From the NCBI RefSeq assembly GCF_016722785.1, contig NZ_JAEQNE010000006.1, positions 168,501-232,500 of the forward strand: 64,000 nt of DNA, given 5' to 3'. The DNA comes from Ramlibacter monticola (GTDB taxonomy: Bacteria; Pseudomonadota; Gammaproteobacteria; Burkholderiales; Burkholderiaceae_C). The notes under the pieces were generated by a model, which was given only the letters and a program-made list of their open reading frames with translations, had not been told where the DNA came from and did no database searches. Positions 32,662 through 41,243 of the stretch are shown here, piece by piece. Made by a program: the position numbers and the translations under genes. Position 1 is the first letter of the stretch. Each line of letters starts with the position of its first letter.

Positions 32662-34380
32662 ATGTCGGGTCGACGCGTCATCCCGATCGCCGCGGCCGCC
32701 GCGCTCCCCTTGCGGGAGCGCAAGCGGCAGGGTCCCAAGGGCCGCAAGCCCACGGATTCGGCCCTGGCCGAAGTGCGGCAGCTGCTCGGTGACGCGTCGC
32801 GCCAGCGCGACCTGCTGATCGAGCACCTGCACAAGCTGCAGGACCACTTCGGCCACCTCTCGGCGGCCCATCTCTCCGCCCTGGCGCAGGAGATGCGGCT
32901 GGCCCAGTCGGAGGTGTACGAGGTGGCCTCGTTCTACCACCACTTCGACATCGTCAAGGAAGGCGAGGAAGCGCCCGAGGCCCTCACGGTCCGCGTGTGC
33001 GACAGCCTCTCCTGCGAGATGGCAGGCTCGCAGCAGCTGCTGCAGAAGCTGCCCGCCATCCTGGGCCGCGACGTGCGCGTGATCCCTGCACCCTGCATCG
33101 GCCGCTGCGAACAGGCACCGGCCGTGGCCGTGGGCCAGAAGCCCGTGGCCTGCGCCACGACCCAGAAGGTCGCGGAGTGCGTGAAGGAGGCGCTCACGGA
33201 GGGCAGCACGAAGCACGAGCCCGAGGGCTACATGGGGCTGTCGCAGTACAAGGCGGCGGGCGGGTACAAGCTCCTGGCCGAGTGCCTGGGCGGCAAGCGC
33301 GACGTCGAGTCGGTGATCAAGGTGATGGAGGCCTCGGGCCTGCGCGGCCTGGGCGGCGCCGGCTTCCCGGCCGGCCGCAAGTGGCGCATCGTGCGCAACG
33401 AGCCCGCGCCGCGCCTGATGGCCGTGAACATCGACGAGGGCGAGCCCGGGACGTTCAAGGACCGCGTCTACCTCGAGCGCGATCCGCACCGCTTCCTGGA
33501 AGGCATGCTGGTCGCCGCCTGGGCGGTGGGCATCGACGCCATCTACGTCTACCTGCGCGACGAATACCACGGCTGCCGTTCCCTGCTGGAGCAGGAACTG
33601 GCGCGCCTGCAGGCCGACCCGATCGCCAAGTCGCTGCCGCGCATCGAGCTGCGCCGCGGCGCCGGTGCCTACATCTGCGGCGAAGAGTCCGCGATGATCG
33701 AGTCGATCGAAGGCAAGCGCGGCATGCCGCGCCTGCGTCCGCCCTACGTGGCCCAGGTCGGCCTGTTCGGCCGCCCGACGCTGGAGCACAACTTCGAGAC
33801 CCTCTACTGGGTGCGCGAACTGGTCGAGCGTGGCCCCGAGTGGTTCTCCTCCAAGGGCGCGAACGGCCGCAAGGGCCTGCGTTCCTTCTCGGTCTCCGGC
33901 CGCGTGCGCGAGCCCGGCGTGAAGCTGGCCCCGGCCGGCGTCACGATCCAGGAGCTGATCGACGAATACTGCGGCGGTATGGCCGACGGCCACAAGTTCT
34001 ACGCCTACCTGCCGGGCGGCGCCTCGGGCGGCATCCTGCCGGCGAGCCTGAACGAGATCCCGCTGGACTTCGACACGCTGCAGCCCTATGGCTGCTTCAT
34101 CGGGTCGGCCGCGATCGTGGTGCTGTCGGACAAGGATTCGGCCGTGGGCGCGGCGCGCAACCTGATGCGCTTCTTCCGCGACGAGTCCTGCGGCCAGTGC
34201 ACGCCCTGCCGCTCCGGCACGGCCAAGGCGCTGGCGCTGATCAATGCACCGAAATGGGACCTCCCGCTGCTGGCCGAGCTGTCGCAGGTGATGCGCGACG
34301 CATCGATCTGCGGTCTTGGGCAGGCGGCGCCGAACCCGGTAGATTGCGTGATCAAGTACTTCCCGCACGAGCTGGCGTGA
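32662..34380 (+). CDS. fdsB: NAD-dependent formate dehydrogenase, fused gamma-beta subunit (FdsG-FdsB)
   Basis: 572 residues. Residues 30-180 form a NuoE-like [2Fe-2S] domain (CDSLSCEMAG and CIGRCEQAPA supply the four Cys). The rest is a NuoF-like domain with FMN/NAD sites (GLRGLGGAGFPAGRKW, GAGAYICGEESAMIESIEG) and a [4Fe-4S] site (ESCGQCTPCRSG plus DASICGLGQ). It passes electrons from formate to NAD+. Many organisms encode these as separate fdsG and fdsB. It starts 9 bases after the ligase gene, after GGAG. Confidence 0.93.
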   Translation: MSGRRVIPIAAAAALPLRERKRQGPKGRKPTDSALAEVRQLLGDASRQRDLLIEHLHKLQDHFGHLSAAHLSALAQEMRLAQSEVYEVASFYHHFDIVKEGEEAPEALTVRVCDSLSCEMAGSQQLLQKLPAILGRDVRVIPAPCIGRCEQAPAVAVGQKPVACATTQKVAECVKEALTEGSTKHEPEGYMGLSQYKAAGGYKLLAECLGGKRDVESVIKVMEASGLRGLGGAGFPAGRKWRIVRNEPAPRLMAVNIDEGEPGTFKDRVYLERDPHRFLEGMLVAAWAVGIDAIYVYLRDEYHGCRSLLEQELARLQADPIAKSLPRIELRRGAGAYICGEESAMIESIEGKRGMPRLRPPYVAQVGLFGRPTLEHNFETLYWVRELVERGPEWFSSKGANGRKGLRSFSVSGRVREPGVKLAPAGVTIQELIDEYCGGMADGHKFYAYLPGGASGGILPASLNEIPLDFDTLQPYGCFIGSAAIVVLSDKDSAVGAARNLMRFFRDESCGQCTPCRSGTAKALALINAPKWDLPLLAELSQVMRDASICGLGQAAPNPVDCVIKYFPHELA

Positions 34381-34383
34381 AAA

Positions 34384-34495
34384 CAAGACAGCCGAACGCA
34401 GAGGACGCAAAGGATCGCAAAGGACACAGAAGAATACCTTTCAAGGTTTTTTCTGCGTCCTCTGCGTAACCTCTGCGACCTCTGCGTTCGGTATT
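34384..34495. repeat. Dispersed CGCAGAGG-type palindromic repeat, copy 2
   Basis: Same modules as copy 1 at 17025-17133: AGACAGCCGAACGCAGAGG on the left, CTCTGCGTTCGG on the right, and a centre with ACCTTTCAAGGTTTTTTCTGCG. It fills nearly all of the 137-bp space between the two formate dehydrogenase genes and would form a large hairpin in the transcript. Confidence 0.85.
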
Positions 34496-34517
34496 GGGTT
34501 TTACAGGAACGATAAAC

Positions 34518-37376
34518 ATGAACGCCGTCACCCGCGCCGAACTGGCGCAGATCGAAGCGCCCACTGTCAAGTTCACGCTGAACGGCAAGCAGGTCGAGGC
34601 TCGCGCCAGCGAGACGCTGATCCAGGTCGCCGACCGCGAAGGGGTGGAGATCCCGCGCCTCTGCTACAAGGACGGGCTGGACACCGCCGGCAACTGCCGC
34701 TGCTGCATGGTGGAGATCAAGGGTGAGCGCACCCTGGCCCCCAGCTGCTGCCGCGCGCCGACGCCCGGGATGGAGGTCACCACCGACAGCGACCGCGCCG
34801 TCAGCGCCCAGAAGATGGTGCTGGAGCTGCTGCAGTCGGACATGCCCGAGGCCGAGTACACCCGCAACAACGAGCTGGACCAGTGGTCCGCCAGGCTGGG
34901 GGTCGGCAAGCCCCGCTTCCCCTCGCGCGGCCAGGTCACCGCCGACCTCTCGCACCCCGCCATCGCCGTCAACCTCGACGCCTGCATCCAGTGCACGCGC
35001 TGCCTGCGCGCCTGCCGCGACGAGCAGGTCAACGACGTGATCGGCCTGGCCTTCCGCGGCGAGCACGCCAAGATCGTGTTCGACATGGACGACCCGATGG
35101 GCGTGTCCACCTGCGTGGCCTGCGGCGAGTGCGTGCAGGCCTGCCCCACGGGCGCGCTGATGCCCGCGCGCGGCGCCGCCCTGCCCGTCCCCGACAAGAA
35201 GGTCGACTCGGTCTGCCCCTATTGCGGCGTGGGCTGCCAGCTCACCTACAACGTCAAGGACAACAAGATCCTCTACGTCGAAGGCCGCGACGGTCCCGCC
35301 AACCACGGACGCCTGTGCGTCAAGGGCCGCTACGGTTTCGACTACGCGCACCACCCGCATCGCCTCACCACCCCGCTGATCCGCCGTTCCGACGTGCCCA
35401 AGGATCCGAAGATGGTGCTGGACCCGGACCGCGTCTTCGACGTGTTCCGCGAAGCCACCTGGGAAGAAGCGCTGGCGCTGGCCGGCAGCAAGCTCTCCGC
35501 GATCCGAGACACCAGGGGGCCCAAGGCCCTGGTCGGCTTCGGCTCCGCCAAGGGCAGCAACGAAGAGGCGTACCTGTTCCAGAAGCTGGTGCGCACCGGC
35601 TTCGGCAGCAACAACGTCGACCACTGCACGCGCCTGTGCCACGCTTCGTCCGTGGCGGCGCTGCTGGAAGGCATCGGTTCCGGCGCCGTGTCCAACCCCG
35701 TGATGGACGTGACGCAGGCCGAAGTGATCGTGGTGATCGGCTCCAATCCGACCGTGAACCACCCGGTGGCCGCCACCTGGATGAAGAACGCGGTCAAGCG
35801 CGGCGCCAGGCTGGTGATCATGGACCCGCGCCAGTCGGACCTGTCGCGCCTGGCCTGGCGGCACGTGCAGTTCAAGCCGGACACCGACGTGGCGATGCTC
35901 AACGCGATGATGCACGTCATCGTGCACGAGGGCCTGGTCGACGAGGACTTCATCGCCGCGCGCACCATCGGCTACGACGAGCTGAAGAAGAACCTGGTGG
36001 GCTACAGCCCCGAGGAGATGGCACCGGTCTGCGGCGTGCCGGCCGAGACGCTGCGCGAAGTGGCGCGGGCCTATGCGAGCTCCAACGCCTCCATGATCCT
36101 GTGGGGCATGGGCGTGTCGCAGCACGTGCACGGCACCGACAACGCGCGCTGCCTGATCGCGCTGTCGCTGATGACGGGCCAGATCGGCCGACCCGGTACC
36201 GGCCTGCATCCGCTGCGCGGCCAGAACAACGTGCAGGGTGCGTCCGACGCCGGCCTGATCCCGATGATGTACCCGGACTACCAGAAGGTGGTGGATCCCA
36301 CGGTGCGCGCGCGCTTCGAGAAGCACTGGAACCTGAAGCCCGGCACGCTGGACGACCAGCCCGGCCTGACCGTGGTGGAGGTGATGCACGCCATCCTGGA
36401 AGGCAAGGTGAACGGGATGTACATCATGGGCGAGAACCCCGCGATGTCCGACCCGGATGCCGACCATGCCCGCGAGGCGCTGGCCAGGCTGGACCACCTG
36501 GTCGTGCAGGACATCTTCCTGACCGAGACGGCCGTCCTCGCGGACGTGGTGCTGCCCGCCAGCGCCTTCCCGGAGAAGACGGGCACCTTCACCAACACCG
36601 ACCGGCTGGTGCAGCTGGGCCGGCAGGCGGTCACCCCGCCCGGCGATGCGAAGCAGGACCTCTGGATCGTCCAGGAGATCGCCAAGCGCATCGGCCTGGA
36701 CTGGAACTACAAGCACGTGTCCGAGGTGTTCGACGAGATGCGGCACACGATGCCCAGCATCGCCGGCATCACCTGGGACCGCCTGGAGCGCGAGCACGCC
36801 GTCACCTACCCCTGCTCCAACGAGGGCGACCCGGGCGAGCCGGTGGTGTTCGTCGAGGACTTCCCGCGCGAGGGCGGCAGGGCGCGCTTCGTGCCGGCGG
36901 ACATCATCCCGGCGGCGGAGCGTCCGGACGCGGCCTTCCCGATGGTGCTGATCACCGGTCGGCAGCTGGAGCACTGGCACACGGGCAGCATGACCCGGCG
37001 CGCGGGTGTGCTGGATGCGATCGAACCGGATCCGGTGGCGCTGATCCACCCGCTGGACATCGCGGCGCTGGGCGTGAAGCCGGGCGAGCTGGTGACGATC
37101 GAGTCGCGGCGCGGCAAGGTCTCGCTGTACGCCCGGGCCGACGACGGCTCGCCGCGCGGCGCCGTGTTCGTGCCGTTCTGCTATTACGAGGCCGCCATCA
37201 ACAAGGTGACGAACGACAAGTTCGACCCGGTCGCGAAGATTCCGGAGTTGAAGTACTGCGCGATCCGGGTGACGCCGGGCGGGACGGAGCCGGAGCAGGT
37301 GAGCTTCGGGGGTGGGCAGATCCTGCGGAAGGCGCAGGAAGAGGCGCTGGAGCAGGCGTTCGCGCCGGCGAAGTAA
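34518..37376 (+). CDS. fdsA: NAD-dependent formate dehydrogenase, molybdenum catalytic subunit (FdsA)
   Basis: 952-residue catalytic subunit oxidising formate to CO2. In order: an N-terminal [2Fe-2S] domain (CYKDGLDTAGNCRCCMVEIKG), two [4Fe-4S] motifs (CIQCTRCLRACRDEQ; CVACGECVQACPTGAL), a further cluster motif (CPYCGVGCQLTYNV) and the bis-MGD domain. The likely Mo ligand is Cys374 in HCTRLCHASSV, in place of the selenocysteine of FdhF. The ATG at 34518 follows AGGAA with good spacing; an upstream in-frame start at 34494 falls in the repeat. No fdsC/fdhD or fdsD gene follows. Confidence 0.96.
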   Translation: MNAVTRAELAQIEAPTVKFTLNGKQVEARASETLIQVADREGVEIPRLCYKDGLDTAGNCRCCMVEIKGERTLAPSCCRAPTPGMEVTTDSDRAVSAQKMVLELLQSDMPEAEYTRNNELDQWSARLGVGKPRFPSRGQVTADLSHPAIAVNLDACIQCTRCLRACRDEQVNDVIGLAFRGEHAKIVFDMDDPMGVSTCVACGECVQACPTGALMPARGAALPVPDKKVDSVCPYCGVGCQLTYNVKDNKILYVEGRDGPANHGRLCVKGRYGFDYAHHPHRLTTPLIRRSDVPKDPKMVLDPDRVFDVFREATWEEALALAGSKLSAIRDTRGPKALVGFGSAKGSNEEAYLFQKLVRTGFGSNNVDHCTRLCHASSVAALLEGIGSGAVSNPVMDVTQAEVIVVIGSNPTVNHPVAATWMKNAVKRGARLVIMDPRQSDLSRLAWRHVQFKPDTDVAMLNAMMHVIVHEGLVDEDFIAARTIGYDELKKNLVGYSPEEMAPVCGVPAETLREVARAYASSNASMILWGMGVSQHVHGTDNARCLIALSLMTGQIGRPGTGLHPLRGQNNVQGASDAGLIPMMYPDYQKVVDPTVRARFEKHWNLKPGTLDDQPGLTVVEVMHAILEGKVNGMYIMGENPAMSDPDADHAREALARLDHLVVQDIFLTETAVLADVVLPASAFPEKTGTFTNTDRLVQLGRQAVTPPGDAKQDLWIVQEIAKRIGLDWNYKHVSEVFDEMRHTMPSIAGITWDRLEREHAVTYPCSNEGDPGEPVVFVEDFPREGGRARFVPADIIPAAERPDAAFPMVLITGRQLEHWHTGSMTRRAGVLDAIEPDPVALIHPLDIAALGVKPGELVTIESRRGKVSLYARADDGSPRGAVFVPFCYYEAAINKVTNDKFDPVAKIPELKYCAIRVTPGGTEPEQVSFGGGQILRKAQEEALEQAFAPAK

Positions 37377-37448
37377 GGGGCGTTGCCCGCTCTTCCGTCC
37401 GACCCGCCCTGCTCTCGTTCATCCCCGCGAAGGACCTCGGGGCTTCAG

Positions 37449-37474
37449 AAGGCGCCGCACTGCGGCGCCTTTTT
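37449..37474 (+). terminator. Intrinsic terminator after fdsA
   Basis: AAGGCGCCGCA and TGCGGCGCCTT arms with a minimal loop, followed by a T-run, 73 bases beyond fdsA. The stretch 37377-37646 holds nothing else recognisable. Confidence 0.85.
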
Positions 37475-37646
37475 CATTTCGGCCGCGAGGCATTGTGCGA
37501 TACACCCTGGCCAGACCCGATTGCGCATTCGGGAAAGTGCGGCACGATCTCGAAATGAAGTGCAGGAAGCAGCAGGAGAAAGACCGTACGAGCGCGCCGC
37601 GGCAGGAGCCCTTGTCCGCCCAGCAACCGGGATGGCAGGTGCGGAC

Positions 37647-37844
37647 ATGAAGGACGACGAGGTAAAGACGAAGGTCCGTCCCGGGGGCCTGCGGTACGAG
37701 TCGAAATCGGGCGGAACCGATTTCCCCGGCCCCTATGGCGGGACCATGAGCTGCTTCGTCTGCGGGCGGCACGTCGCAAGGTCCCGGCTGGTGGCCTTCA
37801 GGTTGGCCACCGGATTGCAGTACCGCTGCCGCGACGGCTGTTGA
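37647..37844 (+). CDS. Small cysteine-rich protein, possible zinc ribbon
   Basis: 65 residues with CFVCGRH near residue 36 and YRCRDGC at the C-terminus, giving two C-x2-C / C-x3-C pairs that could bind one zinc ion. No close family recognised. No strong ribosome site is visible (CAGGTGCGGAC before the ATG). It is not the FdsD accessory subunit, whose sequence differs. Coding status is moderately supported by the Cys pattern. Confidence 0.45.
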   Translation: MKDDEVKTKVRPGGLRYESKSGGTDFPGPYGGTMSCFVCGRHVARSRLVAFRLATGLQYRCRDGC

Positions 37845-37855
37845 GGGGCGCGAGC

Positions 37856-38101
37856 TCAGGCGGCCGCGCGCGCCGCGGGGGCGGCCACCCAGCGCAGTCC
37901 TTCCTGCAGGGCATAGTCGGCCGCGGCCAGGCGGTCGCGGAAGATCCGCGTGAGCCGCACGACGCGATCCGTGGTGCCGCGCCCGCTGCCCGCCCGGATG
38001 GAGACGGAACAGGCGAACCAGCCGCCCTCCACCAGCTTGGTGAGCGGCGAGATGAGGTACTTGCCGACCGTGACGGTCGCGTGATGATGGGTTGTCGTCA
38101 T
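37856..38101 (-). CDS. Small protein of unknown function
   Basis: 81 residues starting MTTTHHHATVTVGKYLISPLTKLVEGGWFACSVSIRAGSG, with a beta-rich first half and a helical Ala-rich second half. AGAAG lies a few bases before the ATG. The composition is protein-like rather than shadow-like and there is no competing frame. No function is assigned. Confidence 0.55.
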   Translation of the reverse strand: MTTTHHHATVTVGKYLISPLTKLVEGGWFACSVSIRAGSGRGTTDRVVRLTRIFRDRLAAADYALQEGLRWVAAPAARAAA

Positions 38102-38427
38102 ATCGTTCTTCTAGTGTGGGTAAGGTGAGCGCTCGAGGCTCGCGTCGTCGCCGTGGCCGTCAAGTCGGATGTCCCTCGAAAACAATGGCCCGCGCCGCAC
38201 GCGCCACGCGGTGCAAGCGCCAGGAAGATCATCGATGGGAGATTCGGCGGCTCGGCAGGTGCGAGCAGGCCAGGGACCTGAAGAGGCAGGGTCTTGTGCA
38301 ACGTCAGCCGGCCCATGGTACCCGATCCGGCGGTTTCGTGCTGCGACGCAGGCGCGGCTGCAGCGTCCGCTCCGGCGGCCCCTTGGTCCACTGTCGCCCG
38401 CCTGCAGGCTCAGGGAAGATGCGGCCC
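38102..38427. other. 326-bp gap with no recognised feature
   Basis: No convincing gene, RNA or strong hairpin was seen here. Open frames that cross it have Arg/Ala-rich shadow composition. It presumably holds the promoters of the divergent genes at 37856-38101 and 38428. Confidence 0.5.
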
Positions 38428-39144
38428 ATGCGCTGCGTACTGCCGATGCTCCTCGCATTGCTCGGCCTGCCGCTTCAGGCAGCCGAGCTGCAGCCCTTCT
38501 CCGCCACCTACACCACCGACTCGGAAAAGGTGCCGGTCAGCGGGACCTCCGGGCGCGCCCTGAAGCCCCTGGGCAACGGATGCTGGGAACTGAGCTTCGA
38601 GGCCGCCGTGCTGGTGATCCGGTTCAGCGAAATCAGTACCTTCTGCGTGGACGACGGCACCTTCCTGCCGCAAACCTACCGGTACCAGCGCAGGAGCCTG
38701 GGCAGGTCCAGGGAGGTCGCGCAGGAGTTCGACTGGGCCGGGAAGCAGGTCGTCGGCAACAACCGCGGCAAGCCGGTGCGCATCGCGCTCGAGCGCGGCA
38801 TGCTGGACAACTCGACCTACCAGCTGGTGCTGCAGCAGGACGTCGCCGCCGGCAAGAAGAGCATGAGCTACCAGGTGGTCGACGGCGACGAGATCAGCAC
38901 CTACGACTTCCGCGTGCTGGGCGAGGAGCGCGTCCCCACCCAGGCCGGATGGGTCGCGGCGATCAAGGTCGAACGCGTGCGCGACCCGGCCGAGAACAGC
39001 CGCAAGACCGTGATGTGGTTCGCCAGGGACTGGGGCTACCTGCTGGTGCGCCTGCACCAGGTGGAAGAAGACGGCAAGGAATACCAGGTCATGCTGAAGG
39101 AAGGCACGGTCAACGGCCGGGCCGTCAAGGGCGCCGAGGAGTGA
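38428..39144 (+). CDS. Secreted DUF3108-type protein
   Basis: 238 residues with a signal peptide (CVLPMLLALLGLPLQAA) and a beta-rich mature part: LQPFSATYTTDSEKVPVSG near the start, then LGNGCWELSFEA, QVVDGDEISTYDFRVLGEE and KTVMWFARDWGYLLVRLHQ. This pattern fits the periplasmic/outer-membrane-linked DUF3108 family of unknown biochemical role. AGGGA is 10 bases before the ATG at 38428; the ATG at 38419 is too close to that site. Confidence 0.82.
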   Translation: MRCVLPMLLALLGLPLQAAELQPFSATYTTDSEKVPVSGTSGRALKPLGNGCWELSFEAAVLVIRFSEISTFCVDDGTFLPQTYRYQRRSLGRSREVAQEFDWAGKQVVGNNRGKPVRIALERGMLDNSTYQLVLQQDVAAGKKSMSYQVVDGDEISTYDFRVLGEERVPTQAGWVAAIKVERVRDPAENSRKTVMWFARDWGYLLVRLHQVEEDGKEYQVMLKEGTVNGRAVKGAEE

Positions 39145-39206
39145 GCGAGCCTGGTGCGGATCAGTCGTCCGGGGATCCACCCGGGCAGGCGTGGTGCCGA
39201 GGCGGG

Positions 39207-39230
39207 GCGCCCCCTCCCCCGGAGGGGAAG
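39207..39230. repeat. C-rich/G-rich palindrome between convergent genes
   Basis: CCCCCTCCCCC and GGAGGGGAAGGG arms in the 99-bp gap between the DUF3108 gene and the Bug gene, similar in type to the palindromes at 2392-2425 and 6775-6796. May help end one or both transcripts. Confidence 0.45.
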
Positions 39231-39243
39231 GGAGGAAGGGCGG

Positions 39244-40206
39244 TCAGTCCAGCGAGACGTTCGCCTCGCGGATCACCTTGCCCCACTTGGCCGTTTCGGC
39301 GTCGATGAAGCCCTGGAACTCCGCCGGCGTGCTGCCCGCGGGGATCGTGCCCATCGCATCGAGCTTGGCCCGCACGTCGTCCATCTTCACAATCGCCGCG
39401 ATCTCGTCGGACACGCGCTTCACGATCGGCGCGGGCGTGCCCGCCGGCGCCAGCACGCCGGCCCAGGTGCTGGCGACGAAGCCCTTGATCCCCTGCTCCA
39501 CGAAGGTCGGAACGTCCGGCAGCGCCGGCAGCCGCTTATCGCTCGCCACGCCGATCAGCCGCACCTTGCCGGCCTTGCCGGGCGCGATCAGGCCCTGGGC
39601 CGCATCCATGAACAGGTGGATCTGGCCCCCGAGCAGGTCCGTGAAAGCCGCCGCGGAGCCGCGGTACGGGATGTGGACCATGCGCGTGCCGGTCAGGATC
39701 TTCAGCAGTTCGGTCGACAGGTGCACCGCGGAACCGTTGCCGCTCGAGCCATAACTGATCTTGCCGGGATTCGCCCTGGCGAAAGCGATGAAGTCCTTCG
39801 CCGTCCTGTACGGCGCATCGTTGTTCACCGCCGCCACCAGCGGCGACAGCCCGATCAGCGACACGGCCGCCAGGTCCTTCTTCGGGTCGTACGGCAGCTT
39901 CTTGTACAGCGTGGTGTTAGCCGCATGCGCAGCGATCACCACCGCGAAGGTCTGGCCGTCGGGCGCCGCCTTCGCGAGCTGGTCCACCGCGACGATGCCA
40001 TTGGCGCCGGGCTTGTTGTCCACGATCACGGGCTGGCCCAGGCGCTGCCCGAGCTTGTCGCAGATCAGCCGCGCGGTGACGTCGGTGAAGCCGCCAGGCG
40101 GATACCCCACGAGCACCTTGATCGGCCGCTGCGGCCAGTTCTGCGCCCGCACCATCGGCGCGGCCAGCGTCGCCGCGACAGCGGCAGTGAAATGACGGCG
40201 TTGCAT
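39244..40206 (-). CDS. Bug/TctC-type periplasmic binding protein
   Basis: 320 residues: Tat-like or Sec signal (MQRRHFTAAVAATLAAPMVRA) then WPQRPIKVLVGYPPGGFTDVTARLI, the opening typical of Bug proteins, plus VIVDNKPGANGIVA and VHIPYRGSAAAFTDLLGGQI. No TctA/TctB genes are nearby. The ATG at 40206 gives the correct signal peptide; a longer start adds nine charged residues. Last gene of the CoA-degradation operon. The ligand is unknown. Confidence 0.9.
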   Translation of the reverse strand: MQRRHFTAAVAATLAAPMVRAQNWPQRPIKVLVGYPPGGFTDVTARLICDKLGQRLGQPVIVDNKPGANGIVAVDQLAKAAPDGQTFAVVIAAHAANTTLYKKLPYDPKKDLAAVSLIGLSPLVAAVNNDAPYRTAKDFIAFARANPGKISYGSSGNGSAVHLSTELLKILTGTRMVHIPYRGSAAAFTDLLGGQIHLFMDAAQGLIAPGKAGKVRLIGVASDKRLPALPDVPTFVEQGIKGFVASTWAGVLAPAGTPAPIVKRVSDEIAAIVKMDDVRAKLDAMGTIPAGSTPAEFQGFIDAETAKWGKVIREANVSLD

Positions 40207-40237
40207 CTTCTTCCTGTCTCCTCGGATCGACAACTCT

Positions 40238-41230
40238 CTATTCCGCCGCGATCGCCTTGTCGCGGATCACCTTGCCCCACTTGTCGTAGTCGGTCCTGAT
40301 CCGCACCGCCATCTGCTGCGGCTTCTGGTAGTTCGCGATCGCGCCGGCATTGAGCAGCTTCTCCTGCACCACCTTGTCGGCCAGGATCTCGCCCACTTCC
40401 CTGCTCACGCGCTCGACGACGTCCTTCGGCGTTCCGGGCGGCGCCAGCAGCCCGCCCCAGGACACCGCATCGAAACCCTTGAAGCCCTGCTCCGCGATCG
40501 TCTTCACCTCCGGCAGCACCGACACCCGCTGCGGCGAGCCGACGCCGATGGCGCGCAGCTTGCCCGACTTGATGTGCGGCAGCGCCGCGACCAGGTCCGC
40601 GTACATCATGGGCACCTGCCCGCCGATGGTGTCCGTGATCGCGGGCACGCCGCCCTTGTAGGCGATGTGCTGCATGTCGAACTGGCCCAGTTGCTTCAGC
40701 AGCTCCATGCTCAGGTGGCCGAAGCTGCCGGCGCCGGAGCTGGTGTAGCTGATCTGCCCCGGGCGCGCCTTCGCGTGCGTGATCAGCTTCTGCACGTCGG
40801 TCACGGTGGGCATCAACGAGGGATTCACCACCATCACGATCGGCAGGTCGTACACGGTCGCCACCGGCACGAAGTCCGTCACGGTGTCGTAGCCGGCCTT
40901 CTTGTACATGTGCGGCGCCAGCAGCGTCGGCGTGGCCAGCATCATGAAGGTGTAGCCGTCGCCGGGCATCTTCGCGACCTGCGCGGCCGCGATGGAGCCG
41001 GACGCGCCGGCCTTGTTCTCCACCACCACCGGCTGCTTCAGCCGCTCGGCCAGTTGCTGGCCGACGATGCGCGAAGCGGTGTCGGTGGGGCCTCCCGGCG
41101 GGAAGGGGACGATCAGCTTGATCGGCCGGGTGGGCCAGGCGTCGGCGGCGAGCGCGGGCGCGGCGAAGAGGGGCAGCAGGCAAAGGTACAGCGCGCGGCG
41201 GGTGAGCCCCGCCAGGGAAGAGGATCGCAC
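40238..41230 (-). CDS. Second Bug/TctC-type periplasmic binding protein of the operon
   Basis: 330 residues with a signal peptide (LYLCLLPLFAAPALAA) and the Bug motifs WPTRPIKLIVPFPPGGPTDTASRIV and VVVENKAGASGSIAAAQVAK. It starts with GTG at 41230; GGAG lies about 9 bases upstream. It shares the operon with a CoA-transferase and acyl-CoA dehydrogenases, 13 bases after the former, so its ligand may be the carboxylic acid degraded by them. It is distinct in sequence from the neighbouring Bug protein. Confidence 0.9.
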   Translation of the reverse strand: MRSSSLAGLTRRALYLCLLPLFAAPALAADAWPTRPIKLIVPFPPGGPTDTASRIVGQQLAERLKQPVVVENKAGASGSIAAAQVAKMPGDGYTFMMLATPTLLAPHMYKKAGYDTVTDFVPVATVYDLPIVMVVNPSLMPTVTDVQKLITHAKARPGQISYTSSGAGSFGHLSMELLKQLGQFDMQHIAYKGGVPAITDTIGGQVPMMYADLVAALPHIKSGKLRAIGVGSPQRVSVLPEVKTIAEQGFKGFDAVSWGGLLAPPGTPKDVVERVSREVGEILADKVVQEKLLNAGAIANYQKPQQMAVRIRTDYDKWGKVIRDKAIAAE

Positions 41231-41243
41231 TTGGGAATCTCCG

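Noticed and set aside
29122..34410. A 1762-codon open frame on the minus strand
   Set aside because: It lies antisense to oxc-frc-ligase-fdsGB, whose products are clearly recognised. Its composition (His/Arg/Gly/Asp-rich, no domains) is the usual shadow of G/C-ending codons.
37647..37844. FdsD accessory subunit of formate dehydrogenase
   Set aside because: Position would fit, but the Cys-rich sequence does not look like FdsD and a terminator separates it from fdsA.
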